Assembly: GCA_947561395.2 (NCBI GenBank)
Contig: OX387184.1
Coordinates: 26,712,766 to 26,776,765 of the forward strand
Source: Buxus sempervirens
Lineage: Eukaryota > Streptophyta > Magnoliopsida > Buxales > Buxaceae
Length of the DNA stretch: 64,000 nt
Direction: 5' to 3'
Made by a program: the position numbers and the translations under genes. Numbering within the stretch: position 1 is the first letter of the stretch; every line of letters begins with the position of its first letter. The notes below the pieces were generated by a model that had not been told where the DNA came from, did not search any database, and saw only the letters and a list, made by a program, of their open reading frames with translations. Of the stretch, positions 11,461-21,553 are shown in pieces.

Positions 11461-12838
11461 TGTCAGAGACTGCAAGGAACCAGCACTTCTTAACCGTCGA
11501 GTCATGGACAACCTGCCAACTAAGCTTCAGTTTTGCTGCTTTGGAACTCCTTAACCAAGTGTTCTAGTATAATTAAAATGCATGAGTTAATCGTCAATGA
11601 GACAACAACTATATCTACTGACCGCTATATATCCCTTAAATACTCTCCCATCCTGTTCCCAATATACAGAATGACTCCTCCTTCATCCTGTTTTAAACTT
11701 CAGTTTCTTGATCGAAATATGATTAGATTAGTTTCATTCTCTTTCCGCCATCTCTATTTTTATATAAACCCTTCAATATATCTATTTTAATTCCTCTTGC
11801 CGCTCTGTTTTTTAGACCTGGTTGCCATATGTGAAGCTCTGAACTCTCCCAGTGAGGTCTCTAGTCATGGTGTAGGCTAGTCGATCGCATGGACTTTAAT
11901 TGTCACCTTGCAATTTATTTTTCTTTTAATGGTGCAGAAACAAGTAAATGGAATTCAACAGAACTATACATATACATTAGTGAGAGGTACAGTACACAAC
12001 CACGAAATTATAATAAAAAGTAGAGGCTTTGAGGACTCGGGATGAACAGAAATGGCAATAACATGAAAAATTATTAAGAAAAAAGTTTGATATCTTGAAC
12101 ATGTGATGTCTCGAGCACAGGAATAATCTTCTGGAGTAGAGATCTGGCTCTGTTGCCAAGCTGAATCTAGCAGTAGCATGCAGTAGCAGCTGCACCTGGG
12201 TTGGCTCTAGCAAGAGAAAAAAATTCAGGTAAAGTAATTGGAAGCCAAAAATTTGAGCATGTAATTAAGCCAATTCTTTACGTTTGATCATAAGAAACCT
12301 GTTACTCAACCAATAGTTATACGGATACATGTAAAATAAATCAGTGTACATGCAAATAGACCACTAGCAGCCCATCACACCACTCGAAGCCATAAGGCTA
12401 CCTCTTTTTTCACCACTCAGTCCTATGAGTCCATAGGTCTCAATTCTTTCAAAATGAGGCTCAAAATTGTTTTCCTAAATTAATACAGGCAACGATGTCA
12501 CAGGAGTTAAAAAACTGGGCATGCACACACTTTTCATCTCAAAATTGTTTTCCTAAATTAATACAGGCAACGATGGCAATGTCTTAATCTTATTATGCTA
12601 AATGGCCTCAATATATATCATTGTTGCCACTTGTCACCTTTTATTGATGACACGAATAAGGAAAAAATAAAAAAAAACCAAGCACTTCAATGGGAAAATT
12701 AAAGAAATAATTGAAAAGACAACTTTTGGAACAATAAGGAAAATTCAGAGTATTTTTGTGTAAAAATAAAGTGTATATTAGTTGCTACATGAAAAACGAG
12801 AAAATGAACAAAAGGTCTGTATTAAGTCACTCACCGAC
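11461..12838. other. 3' flank of the NLR gene (non-coding)
   Basis: An AT-rich region downstream of the NLR (minus strand). It may include its 3' UTR: the minus strand has AATTTCGTGGTTGTGTACTG near 12000 and intron-like stretches, but no convincing polyA signal or exon was identified. It contains a 37-bp direct repeat (CTCAAAATTGTTTTCC..., at about 12461 and 12538) that is absent from copy B. Duplicated at 61081-62443. Confidence 0.45.
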
Positions 12839-12896
12839 TTAAGCTCGCGTGTCGTGAATAATTTGAGGCATATGTCTCGCTATCCCCTTCCGAAGG

Positions 12897-15680
12897 CTAA
12901 AACTGACAGCAGGTAGTGGTATTCCAACGTCCTTCTCTCCAAAACGAAAAATAGACATGTGGAATGTGAGAAATTTTTGAGTGATCACCACCGCCATCTC
13001 GATGTAGCCCTGTTCTAAATTCGTCTGGCATGTCGGAAAAGTGAAGCACTTTGAGATTGACAAGGTGTTCAATGCCAAATGGCACCTTCTCCAACAATTC
13101 ACAAGGCCCAATATCTAGTTTTTGAAGGAGAGGCATTGTTCCCTTTTCAAATCTTACCCATCGTAAGCTGCCTAATGTATTAAGCATTAAGATCTTGAGT
13201 CTTTGGAACCCTCCTGTCTTAAAACACAGTGACTCTCCTTCGTAAGCTTGCAATAATTCAAGAGATGCAAGATTAGGCAAAGCTTCAAGGACTTCAAGTG
13301 GATCATCTCTTAAGTTACTCCACCTTAGTGTTATCGTGGACAAGTTACCAAGTGAGGAAATCCATTGCGGTAACATCTCTAGACGCCCTATTATGTTCAA
13401 CCTTCGAAGAAAAGGTGGGGGTGAACAGAGAGACTGCAGATCAAGAACCTCCTTGTCTTCTATTGAAGCTACACCCAGCGAACGAAGTTCGATCATCTTT
13501 TCAATAGAACAGCATAGATCCTTTCCATCTACTCTTCTCAACTTTTGAATTTCCAATTTCCTTAATTGGCTCAACCTTCCTAGCTCTTGTATCATGACAC
13601 CACCACCGTCATTACATTGATTGTTTGGTTCTATAATACAAAGCTTTTGTAGGCTTGCCAAGTTTCCTATTTCCCTTCCTACCCTCAATCCTTGGGTGGT
13701 TTCAAAAGTTAAGTAACCCTCTATATTGTAAGAATAAACAAGAAGATGGCGCAACTTTTGGAGCTTGAATATTCCCATAGGCAACTCAGATACATTAACA
13801 TGTTTAAGGTCCAAGGTTTCTAAGTTCTGAAGCCTCTCTATAGAGTTGGGAAGTATACTTATCTTGCTTCTCCTCAAACACAGATACCGCAAATGAAATA
13901 AATTTGTGACTTCACCCGGGAACGTTCCTAAAGGCACACCCCTTAAATCCAACACTTTTATTAGCCTTAAACCACCAAGGAATTTACAGTTAGATAGTGT
14001 ATGTACCTTCATCATGATCAAAGAGCGGAGGAGGGACAAGCTCTTGGTTGGTGGAATGTTGCCACAACTCTTGTGGATTAATAGACTTCGAAATCTCTCA
14101 GGCTGATTTGTCACCCTTTCGTCTATCATTGTTCCCATGTTCTGGTCCTTGGACTTGGAAAGAATGATTTCACGGATGAGATCATGAACTCGGCACCTTC
14201 TGATCCTTCCATCAAAATTTGTCTTTGCGACTTGGACAAGGCTTCTGTTGATGAGCTCATTGAGATAGTTCGCTCCGACCTCTTCCAAGGTCCTTCCTGC
14301 TTGTTCTTCTATGAAGCCTTCAGCCATCCACAAACGAACCAGTCTCATAGACTTAATCATATAGTCCTCGGGAAAGATGCTCAGATAAAGAAAGCAAGGT
14401 TTGAGGTAGTATGGTAGGTGGTTGTAGCTAAGCAACAATACTCTGTTCAAGCTTTTGAGCTTGTCATTTTTCTCTAATTCACTCGGAAGGCTTCGATAAA
14501 CCATCTCCCATTCATCGATCCCAGTATTGTCCTTTGTTGCCAATAGGCCACCAATGGCCACAATTGCAAGTGGGAGCCCCTCGCATCTTTTCAAAATACT
14601 CCGAGAGAGACTCTCCAAGTGCTGCGGACAGGTCTCTCCTCCAAATGCCTTGTTGCAAAATAAAGTCCAAGACTTTTTTCGATCCAATGGTTGCAGATCA
14701 TAAACATAACCAAAACCATAAGAGGCTTTGCAAGAGGAAGCTATATCACTTGAACGTGTGGTTACCACGATCCTGCTACTGCAATTGTTTTTAGGAAGCG
14801 CATATTGTAAATCTTCCCATGCCGCTGTGCTCCAAATATCATCAAATACTACCAAGTACTTCTTTTGCTGTAAAAATTGTTTGATCATCTTCTTGAGCCC
14901 GTTCTCATCCATGGCATCTAATCCGTCAGGATCTTGTTGCTTGATTTCACGAAAGAGTTGTTGTATTATGTCTTTCAAGAGCCGCTTGACTTGAAATGAC
15001 TGCGAAACAGTGATCCAAACATGGAAATGAAAGTGTCCCTTCACCTGCTTGTCATCATAGACCCTCTTGACAAGGGTGGTTTTGCCCAACCCGCCGATGC
15101 CTGCCACCGAAATTGTTCCACGTTCAGATTTATCCTCCAATAGCCACCCAATCAGATTTTTCATGGGTTCTTCAAAGCCGACGACGTCAGCCTCGTCAAG
15201 CAGAAGAGCATCGCCCCGAGGATCATGCCATGTAGGCCTTGCTGTTACTGAACTTGATGAGCTTTGATCAAGGCTACTGAAAGCGTCGTTTGGGAGTCGC
15301 TTGTAAATCCCTTCGATTCGTCTATTAATACCCTTGATGCTGGAAGCTATGTCGTGGCGTGCTTTAAAATTCGTTATGCACTCGATTATCTTACAAACAA
15401 GACCCAAGCACCCATCGCCATGATCTCGTGCAAGACGAAGCATGAATTCTTCAAGAACATCTTCCGTGTCATAAGCAACGTTCCTCATCTGCCTAATACA
15501 AATCTTCATGTTTTCGTTGACATCATCCGTTGCATCTGCCAATTGTAAGTGGCCCCGCATGCGATCCAACTCTTCTCTCATGTATTGAACCTCTGTATGA
15601 ACCTCTCCTGACAGATTGATTTCATTCTCAAGCCATGGAAGGAGATTTTTTAGGACCAAGGTCGCAGCTTTCTCCGCCAT
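12897..15680 (-). CDS. CC-NB-LRR disease resistance protein, RPM1-like, intact 927 aa
   Basis: An intracellular immune receptor of the coiled-coil NLR class, expected to sense pathogen effectors through a nucleotide switch. Single uninterrupted exon. The N-terminal Rx-type coiled coil (about residues 1-130) has an EDVID-type motif (TEDVLEEF, 72-79). NB-ARC follows: P-loop GIGGLGKTT (194-202), RNBS-A around FHVWITVSQSF (219-229), Walker B/kinase-2 LVVFDDIW (276-283), RNBS-B SSRIVVTTR (301-309), GLPLA (368-372), RNBS-D CFLYLSIFPEDY (429-440) and a VHD variant of the MHD motif (498-500). Leucine-rich repeats fill about 530-900, and the end (HIPHVYFSFWREGR) is typical of RPM1-like proteins. The length equals the usual family size (about 900-950). 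The start is the first ATG, and MAEKAATLVLKNLLPWLENE is a classic NLR start. It is the only intact host gene in the window. Which pathogen it senses cannot be inferred. Confidence 0.96.
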   Translation of the reverse strand: MAEKAATLVLKNLLPWLENEINLSGEVHTEVQYMREELDRMRGHLQLADATDDVNENMKICIRQMRNVAYDTEDVLEEFMLRLARDHGDGCLGLVCKIIECITNFKARHDIASSIKGINRRIEGIYKRLPNDAFSSLDQSSSSSVTARPTWHDPRGDALLLDEADVVGFEEPMKNLIGWLLEDKSERGTISVAGIGGLGKTTLVKRVYDDKQVKGHFHFHVWITVSQSFQVKRLLKDIIQQLFREIKQQDPDGLDAMDENGLKKMIKQFLQQKKYLVVFDDIWSTAAWEDLQYALPKNNCSSRIVVTTRSSDIASSCKASYGFGYVYDLQPLDRKKSWTLFCNKAFGGETCPQHLESLSRSILKRCEGLPLAIVAIGGLLATKDNTGIDEWEMVYRSLPSELEKNDKLKSLNRVLLLSYNHLPYYLKPCFLYLSIFPEDYMIKSMRLVRLWMAEGFIEEQAGRTLEEVGANYLNELINRSLVQVAKTNFDGRIRRCRVHDLIREIILSKSKDQNMGTMIDERVTNQPERFRSLLIHKSCGNIPPTKSLSLLRSLIMMKVHTLSNCKFLGGLRLIKVLDLRGVPLGTFPGEVTNLFHLRYLCLRRSKISILPNSIERLQNLETLDLKHVNVSELPMGIFKLQKLRHLLVYSYNIEGYLTFETTQGLRVGREIGNLASLQKLCIIEPNNQCNDGGGVMIQELGRLSQLRKLEIQKLRRVDGKDLCCSIEKMIELRSLGVASIEDKEVLDLQSLCSPPPFLRRLNIIGRLEMLPQWISSLGNLSTITLRWSNLRDDPLEVLEALPNLASLELLQAYEGESLCFKTGGFQRLKILMLNTLGSLRWVRFEKGTMPLLQKLDIGPCELLEKVPFGIEHLVNLKVLHFSDMPDEFRTGLHRDGGGDHSKISHIPHVYFSFWREGRWNTTTCCQF

Positions 15681-17703
15681 TTCTCTGGTTTTTTTTTCTC
15701 TCTTTCAAATTGATTTGCAATGTGATTGTGCTTCAAACGCCCCCAACTTCAGCTGTTTATAAATTTCATCTCTAAAAGAAAATGGTTGACGAAGTCAATG
15801 GCCTTATTATATTGAATCTGCGAACACAACTTGATTTTAACTAATGTATCTTAGGCTGGATGATATTGAATCTGCGAACACAGCTGTTTATATTGAATCT
15901 GCGAACACATTTTTTTTTATCAAAAAAAATGCGTAAATGACATCTTGCCCCAAAAGCCTTCTAACAATGAGAAAAGGAGGGAAAATTGAGTTTGATTTCC
16001 TCCCTGGAAATCCTCTGTTAGTGTTTCATTAAAAAGAAAAAATAAATCTGTAATGACTTTAATCTTTACCCTCCAAAATTTTATTTATATACTGAGATGG
16101 GGGATTGAATGGCATCAGGGAAGATGTTTATAATTGAGATGGAAACATCATACCAACCTCAGTATTAAAAGCCGCCTTAACACTGAGAAGTGTGATAGTA
16201 ATTAAGATTAAGATACTGAGGATCATAACAGGGTCCAATGTTCACACTAATTTTCAATTTGTTGTTGGGTCTCATTGATTTTTTGACAGGTGTAGTCCTG
16301 TAAATAGGCATAATTATCGTGTTGAATGGCACAAAGTGATTATTTCTAACAATTTATTGTTGGATCCCACAGTATTTATTGTGGACAAACGGTCTATATT
16401 TTCTCATTTATAAACTGTCAGGCATTAAATGGGGCTGAGCGAGGCACACCTGCTACCGCTTCTCAATCAGCCGAAATTAGACGACTTCTCGTCTTTGGAA
16501 AAATCACTTCAGCTCTTTAGTTCTGATTGTACGGGAGTTTCTCATGTAAGGCTTTCTCGTTCATGAAAGATTGATTGTCCTTCTCTTAAAAAAAAAAATA
16601 AATTCAGCCGAAATTAAAATAATGAAAGATGTCTTAAAAGAGGCTCGTGTCACTTGAAGCAAAATCAAGTTGTCAGTTCAATAAAATAATGAAATAATTA
16701 AAGTTGGCCTGACACACCTGCCGCTACTGCCTCTAACTTCGTGTTCTTGCAACTATTCAAAAGAAAAGGAAAATTGAAAGTGGCCGTAAGTGACATGATT
16801 TCTCGGGTCAGGTTAGATTGTGTAGTTGCCACATGTCTTTATTTCATTTGTTAGTTTATGACAGGTGTAAACAGAAAGATAATAAAGAAGATTTCTTATG
16901 CTCACACTTGACCAATGTAAAGCCTACAATAATTATTGTAAGGTCCCAGCCATTCTCATTGTATTGGTCAGTTATTTCACTAATGACGTGATCGATTATT
17001 ATAATTGAATGTTCCTCTCAAACTTTGTTATAATTAACGAACATGTTGTCATTTACTTACTGCATGTTCCAACTTGTCTTATCAACGTATACAGCTGTTG
17101 TGTGTAAAAAAGTCTAAGCATCTTTATCTTTTTAAAAGTAAATTTGTTTTTTTCGATAAGAAATCCCCGTGAATGACGGATTGAAACCGTACGTGTACAG
17201 CTGTTGTGTCATGTGTGTAAAAAAGTCTGAAAAGGCATCTTTAGCTTTTAAAAGTAAATTTGTTTTTTTCTTCCGTTGATAAGAATGCGACGTGAATGAT
17301 GGCACAAGTCTCGATACAAAGTCTCACATGGGACAATTCTCCATGTGAGAGGCTGTCCCCGTGAATGATGGCACAGCCTCTCACATGCAGAGGGTGAATC
17401 CCACTATTCATTGGAGGGCCCACATTCATTTGATTGGCTCCCCAGCCTTCATGTGAAAGGCTGTATGCAGCCTCCGCTGCATACGATATCCATCTATAAA
17501 ACATAGTTTTTTTTTACATGGGTTGGCCCTCGTGTCTAAATGGAAAGAAAATTAACTCAGAATAAAATAAGGAAATTATCAAGGCTATCTTGTGCCATTC
17601 CACACACTTTCCTGGCCATATCTTTGGATTCCATGGGGCCCCCATGTTTCCTTTAATTAAATGACATATTGTGATTAGTTTCTTTTTCCCTTGCTATTAT
17701 TAC
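15681..17703. other. NLR upstream region, non-coding, with local direct repeats
   Basis: Includes the NLR promoter: on the minus strand a TATA-like ATTTATAAACAG lies near 15760, about 75 bp upstream of the ATG. ATATTGAATCTGCGAACACA is present three times between 15808 and 15910. A direct duplication of about 100 bp (TACAGCTGTTGTGT...AAAGTAAATTTG) occupies about 17089-17155 and 17196-17270. A block at 17325-17480 has CACATG and AGGCTGT inverted motifs resembling a decayed MITE. No gene is supported. Confidence 0.45.
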
Positions 17704-18800
17704 TGTTTACATCCTATATGACCGACGAATAAGAAAAGGGCACGTGGTGCCTATTTGGCTTATTTAGGCCACAGCATCAAAGCACGTAGGCCTTGCACAG
17801 TTGGTTAGGCCACGTCAGCATGAACACAGAACCAAGATTACAGTTCGAGTCACGCTAATACGACAAAACCACGAATATCAGAAGATCGTGTCATCGGTCG
17901 TTCAAGAATAAACTAGTTGAAGATCGTGGCCGAGCGGTTATCGTTCTGGAATAGAAGACTGACGACGACCAACCACTATGAAGATCGTGCAAGAGTAGGA
18001 CGTTGAGCAAACTGTTAAAGATCGGCTATAAAAGGCACCAATTCGAAGAGCACAAGGACACAATCCACCCAACCGCAACCGGTTATTATATTATTTTGAT
18101 CATCCGTGATCTTTTATCCCCTCTACTACAAAAGGATAAACTAGGACCTATCTCACTGCTTCCAGTCGTAGTGACATCTTCGACCCCTCTTTACTCCGAT
18201 TAACACCAGAATCCTGCCACCGGAGAGTAAGTTGAGGCCGCCCCTGACTCGCAGTCCTGTGTTTACAAAATCCTGAGCAGCCGGTCCCAAGATTCTCTCT
18301 GATCACGCTAGATGACTTGTGTATTTTCAGGTAAGCAGCAATCCAAGGTGAATCCCCCGAATTGACTTTGCTAGCAGCCGCCCCTTCCTCCTGCGCTTAT
18401 ACCCGATTACGGCTATAAGACCAGGATAGGCCGGTCCTGCAAGCCCTGTCGATTTTCTTTTATACTTTTGTTTCCCTTTTGAGGATTATCTGTTGTCGCT
18501 TTCGGCTCGTCGGCCGATTTTATAATAAAAGGATTTGTGTGCCATTAGTTGCTTTCGCTTTCAAACACTTACAAGAACCCAAACGAAGACCGGACCCCTA
18601 GTCTTCATATTATCGCCTGACCCGTTTTATTACAGGTGACTTGCAGTACGACTGGACCGATCCCGGTTCAGATTCGGAACAGGTGCCCGGGGTCAGGGTT
18701 CGACCCGAAATCATTTGTATCAAACGATACTGGCACGCCCGCGTAGAGACACATCATCACCTTCGACACGTGTCCACACCGGCCCAATTTCGGAGCAACA
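17704..18800 (+). mobile_element. Possible solo LTR, about 1.1 kb, unrelated family
   Basis: Candidate boundaries TGTTTACATCC...GGAGCAACA with TSD ATTAC at 17699-17703 and 18801-18805. The interior is GC-richer than its surroundings. It has a clear TATA (CTATAAAAGG, 18026-18035) followed 304 bp later by a donor-like TTTCAG|GTAAGC (GT at 18331), the same order as in the other LTRs. The TSD was found by searching many pairs, so chance agreement is possible; the TGTT/AACA ends and TATA support it. Confidence 0.5.
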
Positions 18801-18822
18801 ATTACTTAACTCAACTTTCCAC

Positions 18823-19185
18823 GGCCTCACATCTTCTCCTACGCCCCCTCTCTTCCAAAATTACAGCACCAATATTTTGATGCCACATGTCCACACAGTC
18901 ACTTTTTGAAACTTACATCGTTTGATCGTTTCCGTCAATTTCAAACCAATATTTTGACTCGAGTTCGTCATTTTTAGTCGGCTTCCTCAAAACCCAAAAA
19001 ACAACCCCTACCCAACCTTTTTAACTCGGCCTCCCAAAAACCAAACAAGCAACCCCTATCCCAAAAACCCAAAAAGCAACCCCTACCCCAAATCTTTTTA
19101 CTCGGCCTCCTCAAGAGTCAAAACCCAAAAAGCAACCCCTACCCCACCTCTTGTCCTCTCCTTCAAAGAGAGAACCCTACATGCA
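18823..19185 (-). repeat. Left TIR of MULE copy B (uninterrupted)
   Basis: About 360 bp that is the reverse complement of the right arm (GGCCTCACATCTTCTCC... inwards). It preserves the target of the family-2 solo LTR unfilled: at about 18920-18935 the flanks join across a single ACATC. It carries the C-rich complement of the GGGGTAGGGG minisatellite. Confidence 0.85.
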
Positions 19186-21036
19186 ACTTCTAAGCTTTCT
19201 CCTGTAACCCGGTTTTGTCACTCCCGAGAGTAGTAAGCAACGAAGGGAACTCGGTTTCTCTTGACTCAGTTGGAACTCAGTTTCCCTCTCTCTACTACCT
19301 CATTCCCTCTTTCTCGACGAACTCGTAAAGTTTTTGGTATTATCCATTTACTAGCAAAGATGGGTAAGCAAATGAATGGATGAAAAGCTCCTCGAACGGC
19401 TGCAGAATGCCGATTTTCTAAGTTAGGAGGAGCTGAAGTGCCAACCACTTGTCCAAAATGGCGAACCCGTATTGATCGATATTGGGGGAAGTATCTGTAT
19501 CAGCTCTGATGAGGCTCTTAACCAGAAATCGAAAGATGCATCTCTGTAATGGTACGAGGATGTTTGCGCTCCCGTTCTTTGGGGTTTCGGTATATGATGG
19601 GATTTTTTGGTGGAAGTTTTTTTTAGGGGTTTGTTGATGGGGGTTTACTGAAATCTGCTTTAGTTTTTTTTTTTTTTCCTTTTTCCTACCGAATGAGGTT
19701 GAATCCGTTATGTGTCCCAAGTGAAAATTATTTGGTTGGCAATCGATTGGAAACTAATTTTGTATTATCTGGTTGTATTTGAGGCGTGCTTTGAATTTCC
19801 ACCAACAGAAACAAGTGAAAATTACCAAACAACACCAATATCAAATCACACACCAGGGAACATGCTATCTGCAATAACAGATTATGTATCTGAAACATAA
19901 AATAAAAGAACAATTAAATTAAAGTTCAAAATTTATGACTACACAAAAGAGGTTACACGAATCATTCTGTCAATTATAAACATAAACACACATCAAGCAA
20001 ACATTTTGTTACAACTTCACTCCCAATAAAAATATTCTCGCAATGCTCTTCCAGTTTGTTAGTTAACTTTAAGATCTCCTGCTGCATGCCATCCTGCGTG
20101 TGCAAAGATTTGGTGGATTACACGACAATTTTGATTATGATAGGAGTCCTAATGAAGACAAAAGGCAGCAATCGGTCTTATTCATCTTCATAAACATTAG
20201 TTATAAAAATAAAAATAAGAAAACTGTAGATGAAAAAATAACATAGAGCTACAGACCTATTGACAAAGACCAGTTTATGTAGCTTGGTCTATATGTCTTG
20301 GTTGACTTGCTTGGTGTTGATGAATGTAAAGTTGCCTAATTTAATAAACATGTACGGACCTATGACCTATTGACAAAGACCAATTTCTATAGATTGGTCT
20401 ATATAACCTGGTTGACTTGTGTGCGCACCTAAAATCGATCTAGATCGCACTCCGGGCGCACGTGGAGGTTCGTGCGTGCCTCGGGACATTCGGAGTCGCC
20501 ACTGCCTGAGAGGTGCAGGCAGACACGGTGATTGCCCTATCCGGGTCTAAGTCTGGTCTGCGGCTTTTCAGAGTTCTAGCTAAGTCCTTGGTTTTTTCTT
20601 CATTTATGGGGTGCAAAAATCAGGTGCTAACAACTTGCTTGGTGTGGATGAATGTAAAGTTGCCTAATTTAATAAACAGGTACGAACCTATGGCAAAGGT
20701 AGCATGATATTTCAACATTTCAGGAAAGAAAAAATGCACCTGATTCAAATCTTTGGGTGCTCGGTTATTGGCAGCCACAAGAACAGTTCAAGAACTAAAA
20801 AATCTGCTAACAACTCCAGATAATGCCACAACAGCAATTACATCAACAGTCTGTAATGAAAGGCCAAATATTTTAAGTCATGAAAACCAATTCCTAATTT
20901 AATAAACAGCTTCTTTACATAAACAAAAGGAAAAATAAAATTTGAATAACTCCAATAGATTATTTTCATTTGATTGGTTTGTCAATGTTCAAGTAAAAGA
21001 AATTTCTTTTAAAGGAGGATTATCATAACAGAGACC
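19186..21036. other. MULE internal region, non-coding or unrecognised
   Basis: The left interior of the MULE, downstream of the transposase. The stretch 19350-19540 has codon-like composition and could be captured host sequence, but no open frame or known protein is seen. A tandem duplication of about 110 bp (GACCTATTGACAAAGACC...AATAAACA) lies at 20254-20353 and 20364-20690. The second unit is split by the 213-bp mini LTR. Confidence 0.4.
20420..20632 (-). mobile_element. 213-bp mini solo LTR related to the 3.26 kb LTR at 39945-43201
   Basis: On the plus strand it reads TGTGCGCACC...GGTGCTAACA with perfect TSD ACTTG (20415-20419, 20633-20637). The adjacent tandem unit near 20300 (GTTGACTTGCTTGGTG) shows the unfilled site. 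Reverse-complemented, its start (TGTTAGCACCTGATTTTTGC) and end (CAGGCAGTGGCGACTCC... CCCGAGGCACGC ... GGTGCGCACA) match both ends of the LTR at 39945-43201. It is therefore a short, internally reduced relative. Confidence 0.9.
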
Positions 21037-21520
21037 TGGAATTTCCCGACTCATTTTGTATTTGACGCATTTGATGGGCCACTACAATGAAATAAGAAAG
21101 GCTGCAAAATAGGAAGTATATTAGATGACATGAACTTATAGTAAGAAAATAAAACATAACTCATTTCCTTACCTGTAGCATTTGGGTAAAGCCATAGTTG
21201 TTCTGTCCTTGGCTAAGATTCCATACAGCATGCTGACTTATGCCCCAATTGGCTTGATTGGCATTACTTTGGAACCCTTCACTAGAGCCCATTGATTCCT
21301 ATATATTTTTAATAAAAATTATAGTAAGTGCAATTAATAGGCTAACATTTCGAAACTTGTGCAATAAAAAAAAACAGTAATTTTAATAGTACCTGGATAG
21401 AGGGGGTTATTGGAGTTAATTGACTGAGTGGCATCATAAATGCATCCCTACTATAGGGTATTGGTGGAGTAGGAGTATAAGTGACAGTTGCTTCATCCCT
21501 ACGAACATTGTGACCTGTAC

Positions 21521-21553
<33 letters not shown>

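Larger units (their letters stand above)
1..12841 (+). repeat. Segmental duplication, copy A (left edge outside window)
   Basis: Position 1 matches position 22169, and colinear homology continues with the same elements in the same order to about 12841, which matches 62443. By eye the copies differ by about one to a few percent plus a few discrete indels. Shared content: FAR1/MULE pseudogene, a family-1 solo LTR, G-rich TIR repeats, a family-2 solo LTR, two hAT elements, a degraded LTR and the NLR 3' flank. Copy A differs by a 1.8 kb solo LTR at 7241-9058, by lacking about 310 bp found at 58176-58485, and by about 100 bp near 11425-11530 missing from copy B. Homology ends just before the NLR coding region. 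Confidence 0.93.

Noticed and set aside
13298-15548. Several open frames on the plus strand opposite the NLR
   Set aside because: They are shadows of the 927-codon NLR frame, with no start context or recognisable domain.
17241-17504. An 87-codon frame upstream of the possible LTR
   Set aside because: Built from CACATG/AGGCTGT inverted motifs of a likely decayed MITE; no domain.
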